A DNA stretch of 64,000 nt from Euryodendron excelsum (lineage: Eukaryota; Streptophyta; Magnoliopsida; Ericales; Pentaphylacaceae), in the NCBI GenBank assembly GCA_033060915.1, contig CM065390.1:22654001-22718000 (forward strand), given 5' to 3'. Both the position numbers and the translations under genes were made by a program. The notes beneath the pieces were generated by a model that was given only the letters and a program-made list of their open reading frames with translations, was not told where the DNA came from and did not search any database. Numbering within the stretch: the stretch's first letter is position 1; every line of letters starts with the position of its first letter. Shown here in pieces: positions 55,058 to 64,000 of the stretch.

Positions 55058-57399
55058 AGAGAAAGAGAAGATAGAGAGAAGAAGGAGACAAGAAAAATAG
55101 GGAACGGGAGAGGGTAAGGGAGAGGGAGAGAGAAAGAGAGAAGACGGAGCGTGAGAGGGAAGAGAGGGAGAGGATTCGTGATAGGGAGAAGCATCGAGAT
55201 GGTAGTAATGACGATGATGACGTAAGAGATCATGATAGAAAGAGGCGGAGAAGAGAGGATGATAATAGGGAAAGGGAGCATGACGATGAATTCATGAAAA
55301 GAGTGAAAAAGAATAAAACAGAGAAACTGTCAATAGTTGATCATTCAAAGATCAAATATCCCTGCTTCTGGAAGAATTTTTATATTGAACTGAAGGAAAT
55401 GTCAAGGATGATTTCGGAAGAGGTTGCTGCTTACAGGAAACAACTGGAATTGAAGATACATGGAAAGGATGTGCCCAAGCCAGTTAAAACCTGGCACCAG
55501 ATGGGAATGTCAACCAAAATTCTTGAGACAATAAAGAAGCTTAACTTTGAAAGGCCTATGCCAATCCAAGCTCAAGCACTGCCAATAATTATGAGTGGTC
55601 GAGATTGTATAGGTGTTGCAAAGACAGGCTCTGGTAAAACGCTAGCATTTGTGCTGCCAATGTTGAGGCATATAAAGGATCAGCCACCTCTGATGCCAGG
55701 AGACGGGCCTATTGGGCTGATAATGGCACCTACAAGAGAGCTTGTCCACCAGATCCACAATGATATCAAGAAGTTCGCCAAGGTAATGGGTCTCAGCTGT
55801 GTGCCTGTATATGGAGGTTCCAGTGTCGCGCAACAAATTAGCTAACTAAAGCATGGAACTGAGATTGTGATCTGCACTCCAGGTAGGATGATTAATATAC
55901 TTTGTACCAGCAGTGGCAAAATTACAAACCTGCGTAGCGTGACTTATTTGGTCATGGATGAAGCTGATCGGATGTTTGATATGGGTTTTGAACCCCAGAT
56001 TACTCGAATTGTTCAAAATACTTGTCCGGACCATCAAACTGTACTCTTCTCTGCTACTTTCCCTCGTCAGGTTGAAATGTTGGCACGTAAAGTGTTGGAC
56101 AAACCTGTCGAAATACAGGTTGGTGGTAGGAGTGCGTGAACAAAGACATCACCCAGCTAGTTGAGGTGAGACCAGAAAATGAAAGGTTCTTTAGACTGCT
56201 AGAACTACTTGGAGAATGGTATGAGAAGGGAAAGATTTTGATATTCTTACAGTCGCAGGAGAAATGTGATGCTTATTCAGGGATATGCTTAAGCATGGTT
56301 ATCCTTGTCTTTCCCTTCATGGTGCTAAGGATCAGACAGATCGTGAATCCACAATTTCTGATTTCAAAAGTAATGTTTGCAATTTGTTGATTGCGACAAG
56401 TATTGCTGCCAGGGGTTTAGATGTTAAGGAGCTTGAACTGGTAATCAATTTTGATGTTCCAAATCACTATGAAGACTATGTTCATCGTGTTGGTTGGACC
56501 GGTCGAGCAGGCTGAAAAGGCTGTGCTATCACCTTATCTCTGAGGAAGATACGAGATATGCACCGGATCTTTTGAAAGCCTTAGAGCTCTCCGAGCAAGT
56601 TGTTCCTGATGACCTGAAAGCTCTTGCTGATGGTTTCATGGCAAAGGTGAATCAGGGACTTGAGCAAGCCCATGGGACTGGTTATGGCGGAACTGGTTTT
56701 AAATTTAACGAAGAGGAGGATCAAGTGAGGAGAGCAGCAAAGAAAGCACAGGCAAAAGTGTATGGCTTTGAGGAAGAGAAGTCAGATTCAGATGACGATG
56801 ATGGAGTTGTCCGAAAGGCAGGTGGCGATTTATCTCAGCAAGCTGTCCTTGCTCAGGCAGCTGCCCTTGCTGCTGTATCCAAAGTGAGTACGGGCACTAT
56901 GTTGGCACCTGTTCCAGCTGCTCAACTGCTTCCGAATGGTGGATTACCTATTTCTCTGCCTGGTGTCCTTTGTCTAACCATGCCAGGTGCCGCAGCAGTT
57001 GTACCTGGGACTGCACTGTCTATTGCCCCTGGTGATAGGGCAGCTAGGGCAGCGGCATTCTTGGCAAAGATTCAGGCTGATGCCTTGCCTGAACATTATG
57101 AAGCAGAATTGGAGATAAATGATTTTCCTCAAAATGCTCGTTGGAAGGTGACACACAAGGAAACTTTGGGTCCAATTTCTGAATTTACTGGATCTGCAAT
57201 TACTACTAGGGGACAGTTTTTTCCTCCTGGTAGGGTCACAGGACCAGGGGAACGCAAGCTCTACTTGTTCATCAAGGTTTCTAACGAACAATCTGTCAAA
57301 AGGGCAAAAGCAGAATTGAAACGTGTGTTGGAGGATATCACGACCCAAGCATCATCATTTCCAGGTTCAGCCCCGCCAGGCAGGTACTCAGTATTGTAA
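54624..57399 (+). pseudogene. DEAD-box RNA helicase RH42/PRP5-like, disrupted
   Basis: The sequence matches the plant PRP5-type helicase RH42 (RCF1), a nuclear pre-mRNA splicing factor of about 1,100-1,170 residues. The N-terminus is Arg/Asp/Ser/Glu-rich, with a GA microsatellite at 55016-55048. The core keeps motif Q (FERPMPIQAQ), motif I (AKTGSGKT), PTREL, TPGR, DEAD ([12 protein letters not shown]), SAT and [11 protein letters not shown]. Motif VI reads [10 protein letters not shown], with Trp for Arg. Breaks: a frame change near 55085 beside the GA run, TAA at 55843-55845, single-base losses near 56130, 56275 and 56527, and TGA near 56513. An acidic middle region present in relatives is missing before DDEFMKRV. 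The C-terminus to PPGRYSVL is open. Confidence 0.92.
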
Positions 57400-59620
57400 G
57401 AACCAGGCTTGATTCTCTGGAGTATTATTTCGTGCTCTGGTTATACTCAGTTTGGTTGTTTTACGTCTAATTTGGTTAATAATTTGCTTTCAACATTTCT
57501 TAGCTTGTTCTATTTGAATAGATCTGGGGCTTGTTGGATTCAGCTCAATTTAGGCCAATTTTGGATTTCATTGGTTCCATAGAGGTGTAAGCAGTATACG
57601 GCCCGCTGGGCCTTTTGGGTTTTTTTGTCCTTTTTGTACATGGGTAGCATCCCTTGATGCTTTTCTAATACAATTATTCTTACTTATCAAATGAAAATTT
57701 TATATCTGGGGCTTGTATGCAATACCTAGTCTTTCTATTTAAAAGTTGAAGTTCATGGGCACTTTTTCTCCTGAAATTGAGGGTATGTATTATGCCTGGC
57801 GTGGAAATAGAATTATGATCTGGAAACCCCTGAATTTTTTAAATTGTGCTTAGGCCCTATAGTTTTTGTATATTTATAGTAAAAATTAGTGCTTTGGCCC
57901 CTTTTGATTTTTTGAAATTCTATTTATACCCCACATTTCTTTGAGTATTTAGGATAAGAATATGATTATTAGCCCCCTAAAATTCAGAAAATTTTACCTT
58001 AACTCCCCAAAGTTTTAAATTCTTTATCTTGGCCCTCCCTCAAGAAATTTTTTGGGCCCGCACTGGTTACTTCTAGACACCATGAAATTCAACTGGAATG
58101 CTTCATTTCCATTTTTTTTTTCATGCTGGCCCTGTTTTGCATGAGAGAACTTGTGAGATTATGGGCAAGGGTGGCTAATTTTTGGATCACTTTTATAATT
58201 TTACCTTTTTAATTTTCCAGAAGTCTTCGCCTCTTTTTGATTTTGCTTTATCCCACCCACCCCCAACAGAAAAGATTCCTTGTCCTTTGGTTGAATGGAG
58301 CCCATGCTTGAGTCTGCAATGTTCTCTTGGCTTCCTTAATTTGCTTTTGGAGGTGATCACAATTGTACTTTTTCCTTATGCTTTGTTTGCTCTATTGCCC
58401 ATCATTTTAAATATTTAGTTTAAATTATTGTCTTTAATTGCACTTCCTTTTTTTATTTGTTTCTCACGGATGTTGATGTGGGTGGCAGACACTAAATTTT
58501 TTTGTAGTGGTACATTGATAGGCATTTCTTCTTTTATTTGGAAGTCTAGTTAGATTGGTATTGCCTTTTTACCCTCTTTTGCCTCTGATTTAAATCTAAA
58601 ACATATTTGAAGACTTTGGGATTAATGACGCTCTCATGTAAAAAAATTCAAGTCAAATCACAAATTTGGGTTGTGGACTTGGAGCTTTGGGTGGCCTTAT
58701 GATTGTCTATATATGCAGAGGTAGATTAGGGATATATTATTTTACTCTAAGTTACTGATTCGTTGAGCGGGTGCGGGTGTGGGAGCAGGAGCGCGAGAGC
58801 GTCTTCTATTAAAATATCTTGAGAGCAGAAGTGCCTCCAGAGCATGTATATATATATTTATAAAAATATAATTATATATATTTAAAATAATTTAAATAAT
58901 TTTAAAGACTTTTTACGCATTAAATCTTTTATAACTATCTCCATCCACAGTGAACTATGAAGATAAAATGCATTTATACTATTCTGTTGTATAGTCTCTA
59001 TAAATAATAAAAACAGTCAATACATAAATAAAGTTGGATTTGGCTCAGCAGCAATCAGTGTGATATTCTCACCATCAGGTCCTTGGTTGAAGCCCTATGC
59101 CATGCAAACTTAAAGACTTTTTTCCAATGAAATTGGATCTGCCTGGTCAATCGGCAAGTTTGACTAAGTCAAGTCGCGGATCTGACCGCATTTCGCGCCC
59201 CTTTTCACCAATCCGCAGCCCTATCTACAAGGATTATGTGACTTAGGTTTTACTCAAGGAGGTGATGTAATGCTAGGGCAAATATTGAGCCCCAGCCCGA
59301 TTCGACCTTCCTCTTTGCCGTACGAGTCATGAGTAATCTCGAATTAACGTACTATAGCTTTATACGATCATTTTAAGCTTAATCACGTCTCTTTTTACGC
59401 CCTGCAAATCCACCTGAAAATGACTACGCCCCCTGCTATTGGTCTAATATGGTCCGATTCGACCTCCCTCCTCGCAATACAAGCCACGAGTAGTCCCTGA
59501 AGAACATATTACAGCCTTATACCTTTAGCGACCGAAATTCCACTGTCACAAAAAATCATCTGGAAGGCTATTTATTTTCAGTGACGGTTTTCCACACTTT
59601 TAGCAACGGTCAAGGCCATC
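57400..59620. other. 3' flank of the helicase copy and intergenic repeats
   Basis: The first ~300 bases look like a normal 3' UTR without a poly-A tail. At 57820-58060 a run of GGCCCC/CCCCTGAATT-type phrases suggests a diverged dispersed repeat. A ~75-base segment (CCGATTCGACCTTCC... TTTATAC) recurs at ~59303 and ~59457. Near 59527-59610, TTAGCGACCG and AGCAACGGTC resemble CACTA subterminal motifs. No intact gene was found. Confidence 0.45.
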
Positions 59621-59621
59621 G

Positions 59622-59771
59622 ATGGGGAAGAAGAGGAAGTCTGTGGCAACAAGCCTCGAAGAGGTCGATCAACCGATGTACTCCATGTTTTGCAGCGCTG
59701 TGAACTCGCTTTCTCAGCTCTACACCCAGGCCATGAACCAACAAAAACTCAGCTTTCATGCCATGGACTGA
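59622..59771 (+). pseudogene. N-terminal fragment of a plant MGKKRKS-type protein
   Basis: The frame reads MGKKRKSVATSLEEVDQPMY then SAVNSLSQLYTQAMNQQKLS and ends at TGA after 49 codons. I recall a plant-specific family with this N-terminus, often labelled holocarboxylase synthetase-like without biochemical proof. Downstream bases still contain family-like pieces in other frames (for example ALQLQNEF), so the gene copy is decayed beyond the stop. The identity is from memory of the motif and moderately sure. Confidence 0.5.
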
Positions 59772-60723
59772 TCTCCATCTTTATTATTGTCATCCTGTGG
59801 TGCCACCAAAACTATTTGTCACTTCTTATTGGCTCTCGGGAGCCCAGCATCGTGCAATGCCCTCCAATTGCAAAATGAGTTTTCCCAGTGACAGCATTTA
59901 CTGTGAACATTACATCCGTACAGCATATGCTAATCTATGAAGCAGCATCAGCATCAGTTTGAAATGATGCAAGTGATGATTTTGGGAAAGAGATCAATGC
60001 CACCACCGATACCAGTAGCAGTAGTGAAATTTTGAAGGGAAAGGCTGCCAAAGGGTCAAGTACTACTGTGAGAGGTCAAATATTACTTAAGGTCTGGGTA
60101 CGTGAATACAATCATATCCACAACCATTCTGCTTGGGTTTAGTCATTGTTTCTTTCTCTTCTTCATTAGTGTTTGGACGATGGTTCACCTATGCATTGCC
60201 TGTGTTTCCATTCTGCTGGGCAATGTGTCTTTTATTTGTGTGTTCATGCAGAGTGCTGGAAGATGACTGCAAAAGTGATGCTGACCTGAGCTGTTCCCCC
60301 TGTTCTTGGTGATAGTTTTGGGAACCCTGAACACGAGAAAACGGTAATGCTTCATCCGCATCATCCCCTTTCTTATTATCGTCACTATTGACAGAACCTA
60401 TTGTTCTTTTTTTGACATTGACGGAACTTGGAATATTTTTGGTTAATTTTGAACAAGAACCTCAACGGTCAGTGAATTCTACCAACATTTTGTTTTGCCC
60501 CATCATCATTGTGCTATAAAAATGATTTGTTACTTTGCCACATGTCAAAATGTGTAATATGAGATCCACTAGCACCTGCATTGTAGATTCGTAGAGAACA
60601 ATTCATAGAGAACAAGAAAAGACTGTACTTGTTATCAAGGCTCAAGGCTTAAGGCTCATTTCCATTTTCCAAATTACAGTATGATTATATAAAGTTTCAG
60701 TATATTCCACTGTTCTATTTAGA
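59772..60723. other. Decayed continuation and intergenic DNA
   Basis: It probably includes the remains of the gene copy that starts at 59622, with several frame breaks. No clean exon could be outlined. Confidence 0.4.
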
Positions 60724-61325
60724 TAGGGGTGGGTCAGGTTGAGCTGGGTTGGTTCAACTTGTAGAGTACAATATTTGCTTGATTCATTTGAGATTTTTAA
60801 AAAATAGCGATCATTCAATTACTCAAAAAATTAAAAGAACATACAAAATTATGTACAACAAACAATTCTTTAACATAAAAAGATGACACAAACAATAACC
60901 CCAATCTTGTTTCAAAATAGTAATGCCAACAACGACAAATAAGTAGTCACCCATGTTGTTCCAATACAATCAAATTATAATCCAACAACCAAATTACAGG
61001 CCCATGAAAGAGAAAAATTAGATAGATGGAAATTCAAGCACGATAATGCTGTCAAGTAATAACTCCCCAAAGTCAGCCACCGTATCTTCTTAGCTTCACC
61101 TCTCCAAAATGCGACTTTACAGGTGTGTAGGAAGCTAATTTTTTACTAAAATCTACACAAGTGCTCACCAGTCGGCAGTCACTGCAACATAACCTTCCAT
61201 TATAGTGTACTCGAGGCCACATGATTGTGTATGGGTTGGTTATAATGCCATAAATAACCGATTGGTCCTCCGTTAAAAAGAGTTAACCTCCAAATTAATT
61301 AGGAGTACAATTAAAGATTTGTACC

Positions 61326-61366
<41 letters not shown>

Positions 61367-61515
61367 ATAGCCCACAAGGGTTAGCAATGAGGCTTGTTGT
61401 TCAAACTTACATATTTGATAATTTCCCATGCACATTTCTGGTGTAGGACTCACAAACCCGGATCTACCCTAAAAGGGTTAGGCTATGATCAATTTGGTTC
61501 GTTTTCCCACCCCTA
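60724..61515. mobile_element. Probable hAT-type element with TAGGGGTGGG ends
   Basis: It begins TAGGGGTGGG and ends CCCACCCCTA, an exact 10-base inverted repeat of hAT style. The flanking 8-mers do not match, so the duplication has decayed or the pairing is chance. The interior is non-coding and includes a GA microsatellite at about 61331-61364. Confidence 0.5.
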
Positions 61516-61959
61516 GCATACACCACAAGTAACATTTCCAATGTAGGACTAAACACATATTTTGTTTCCAACGTGAGACTCAACACATAATCTTGCTGTC
61601 AAGATTGCCACTTGAGCATATTTACAAATCCTATGCACGAATTCCTATAAAGAAGAAAATAAAGTACAGCTGACAGAAAGAGTTGAAGCACTGAAAAAGG
61701 TGACTGTTTGAGTGTGAGAGACAAAGAACTATAAGGTTAGTTCATGGGCGAAGGTGATTATTTTAGTTTTATTTAGAAGAATGAGATTACAAGTAAACAG
61801 ATTATTCCTAAAGGCCCATTGAAAAGACATTCAACAAGTAGTATCCAATGTTTTAAAAATTGAACTACTGAGCAAACTGAAAAAAGGAGCGGGTTACTGG
61901 TTCAACTCTCGGTTCAATTGGAATTAAATCGTGTTGTCATAATTATATTATAAGTATAT
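61516..61959. other. Intergenic DNA, nothing recognised
   Basis: A stretch near 61890-61925 (GGTTCAACTCTCGGTTCAAT) has the look of a transposon end but could not be assigned. Confidence 0.35.
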
Positions 61960-61968
61960 TTTAAATTA

Positions 61969-62724
61969 GGATAAACAATCATTTTGTTTTCCCAACTTTG
62001 TCTCATATTTTAATATCATCTTTCAACTTTGATTTCTTCTAATTAAACACTCTAACTTCTAAAAAGAAGTCAATGTGATTCAAATTTTCAAAATAGGTAA
62101 GGAAATTAATGATTTATTATATTTTGTCCCTCTAAACTATAATTTAATGTCGCTTTATCCCCATTGAACCAAAAATAATTACATTTTCACCATCATAAAT
62201 TTTAAAATTGGGGCTTGTTTGGTCAAAATTCTATATTAATCTCTGAAGCTAAAAGGAAAAAATGATTTTATGGCTATGAAATGTTATAAACTATTTCAAA
62301 ATGCCTAAGAAAACGGTCAAAATAATCCATAAAATTTTGCTTATTTGGACCATTATTGCCCCTACTAATATCAAGGAGATTTTTGATATTACACATTTGT
62401 TAACCTGAGATAAAAAAATCTTATTCTGTATTCGATCGGAAATGCTACAAGTATTTAATTTGTTTCTTTTATGTCAACATAAACTTAAATTATAATTGTT
62501 TAGGGGTAAAAATATAATGACTTTTAATTTAGCGGGTAAAGTGAAATTGAATCATAGTTGAGAGGGTCAAAAGTGTAATTAATCTTAAATTTTTTCAACT
62601 TATTTTAAAATGTTGGACCACATTAACTTGTCAAAAGTTGGAAGGCTTAAATAGAAGAAATCAAAGTTGAGAGATGACATTGAAATCTAAGGTAAAATTA
62701 GAGAGACGAAATGATTGTTTACCC
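61969..62724. mobile_element. Mutator-type fold-back element, 756 bp, 9-bp duplication
   Basis: The left end reads GGATAAACAATCATTTTG and the complement of the right end reads GGGTAAACAATCATTTCG. Pairing goes on for hundreds of bases, including an exact CAACTTTGATTTCTTCTA block. TTTAAATTA flanks both sides, at 61960-61968 and 62725-62733, a 9-bp duplication as made by Mutator transposases. Nothing is coded. Its ends differ from the large MULE at 7861 (GGGCCATTTAC), so it belongs to another family, shared with the remnant at 24502. Confidence 0.85.
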
Positions 62725-62826
62725 TTTAAATTATAAATAAATAAAAGTAGATATTAAAATTATTTTTGTACTTAAATGTATCAAACCAGTAGTTGTTAGT
62801 TTGATTTGCTGTTTTTGAATTTAAGA

Positions 62827-62923
62827 TAGGGAAAGGTCCTTCCCTTTTAGGCCGATTGTGGGCGAGGAGGGATTTGAACCCTGGACACCGTGGTTCGTAA
62901 CTACGTGCTATAATCCTTTGAGA
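62827..62923 (-). pseudogene. Plastid trnR-ACG insertion (NUPT), 5'-truncated
   Basis: On the minus strand the tRNA part (62923-62859) carries the ACG anticodon loop (GTTACGAACCACGGTGTC), the T-arm (GGGTTCAAATCCCTCC) and the 3' acceptor strand (TCGCCCA). The first ~10 bases are missing. Beyond the 3' end the sequence (complement of GGGAAAGGTCCTTCCCTTTT then AGGCC) follows plastid DNA downstream of trnR-ACG in the inverted repeat. A few differences such as GTAGT for GTGGC fit C-to-T decay. It should not give a working tRNA. Confidence 0.85.
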
Positions 62924-64000
62924 GAGATAGAGATGACAAGAGAAGTTGATTGTATCTGTGAGATAGAGTGAGAGGTTGTACGGGAAAGGAGAGAATTCAA
63001 ATTGGGGAGTGTTGTCGATGCCCGAGGCTGTTGGAGAGAGAGGCTGAATTTTGAATGGGGAAGGGGGAGACTTCAAATGAGAGAGGCAAGGAGGGGGGTT
63101 TGTAGACCGAACAGTCCTAGCAAACTGTTACAAGTTCAAACGGGCTTCCAGTTCAACTGCGGTTTTTGGCGGTTTTTATCACGATCCCAAACTCATCTTG
63201 TGCGAATTAGGAATCATAACCGGCCAGTAGCTTAACTAGCCAAGGCCGAACTAAACCAAAAGACTGATCACCTAAATTTGATATAATGCAGAAGCATGAT
63301 TCACTTTTTTATTTATTAGTAAACATAAAGAAAATACCTATATCACCATCGTAATATAGTTTCATTACACAACCATAGTCTTAACACAAATCTAGAAAAA
63401 TCTACTAGTTGAAACTTATCACAAATCAAAATATAACTCGAGTCTTTATGACATTCACACATAGGAAGCTTAGCCAACAACTTTTCAAATTTAAGCTCTC
63501 AATCTTAGTTACCTGAAAATATTTAAGAAAACATGAACTACAAGCCCAGTGAATAATAGGATAATTAAAGTATCAAAATAGACTATGAGCTTGATTTATA
63601 TATGACATAAAACATAAATACCATTTGCATAAGATTTTAAAACAAGTAAAAGATATATTCATATACTAAATATAAGCATACTTTTTAAAAGATGGTAACT
63701 TAGTTTTATACTTGCAAAAACATCTAAATATCAACATTATATATATAATTTATAATGTACTCATGATCTCAGCTAAATGGAAAAATCTGTAACAAAACAT
63801 ATGCACTAGTTATGCGTAACAGAACAACAAGAAGTCGTGAGGAACATCTTACTAATCATATCAATATTTCAGCTTATTTTAAGTCTTCCTGATATAGGAC
63901 CTCCGAGTATGGAACGTATAACTTTCAAATTTTATTCATTCTTTACAAACTTAATCCATAAATTTTCTTGATAGAATAATACAATGTGTAACATCAAAAT
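62924..64000. other. Intergenic DNA to the right edge
   Basis: GA-rich stretch after the plastid insertion, then AT-rich DNA. Around 63110-63240 phrases such as CCAGTTCAACTGCGGTTTTT hint at a transposon remnant. No gene recognised. Confidence 0.4.

Noticed and set aside
54624..57399. RH42-like copy as a processed (retro)pseudogene
   Set aside because: A leader intron with good splice sites is retained and no poly-A tail or target duplication is seen; not excluded for the intron-free coding part.

Overview
The window is nuclear DNA from a flowering plant, most likely a woody or otherwise repeat-rich eudicot. The evidence is a land-plant CDPK gene, GT-AG introns, plant-specific transposon families (MULE, CACTA, Tat-type Ty3/gypsy, Copia, hAT), plant-mobile-domain genes and a nuclear insertion of plastid trnR. 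Species is not determinable from sequence alone. Almost everything is mobile DNA or broken gene copies; the only apparently intact host gene is the first exon of a calcium-dependent protein kinase at the left edge.

Layout: (1) 1-3.1 kb, a CPK1/CPK2-like kinase on the minus strand, only exon 1 in view. (2) 3.1-7.85 kb, AT-rich intergenic DNA with small fold-back repeats. (3) 7861-19536, a complete 11.7-kb Mutator-like element (MULE) flanked by a perfect 10-bp duplication. It has ~125-bp terminal inverted repeats, subterminal palindromic CGTCA/TGACG repeats, a ten-copy ~178-bp GC-rich tandem array, a plant-mobile-domain (PMD) gene, a divergent gene of unknown family, and a MURA transposase gene. 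All three genes carry one or a few disabling changes. (4) 21.4-24.3 kb, a short Copia deletion derivative with gag only, then a LINE reverse-transcriptase fragment. (5) 24.5-30.6 kb, a fold-back element, two exons of a proteasome alpha-2 (PAB) gene copy, a seventeen-copy ~174-bp tandem array, and a CACTA 3' end. (6) 30.6-46.3 kb, a lone YLPM1-like exon followed by a 13.5-kb Ty3/gypsy element of the Tat type. That element is on the minus strand, has lost most of its integrase, and carries an antisense PMD gene and a minisatellite. (7) 46.3-64 kb, gene-poor sequence with two hAT-type elements, an RH42/PRP5-like DEAD-box helicase pseudogene, a fragment of a plant MGKKRKS-type protein, a 756-bp Mutator-type fold-back element with a 9-bp duplication, and a plastid trnR-ACG insertion.

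The main result is the MULE. Its layout (transposase, PMD gene, and an unknown divergent gene sharing a promoter region that holds repeated CACGTG boxes) resembles an autonomous element with accessory functions. Its GC-rich tandem array is homologous to the AT-rich array at 26.8-29.7 kb: the same period, and conserved words at the same spacing. A second PMD gene sits antisense in the Tat element, so two unrelated transposon classes in one 64-kb window each carry one. Many nonsense changes in these elements are of the C-to-T or G-to-A type, as expected for methylated, silenced DNA.
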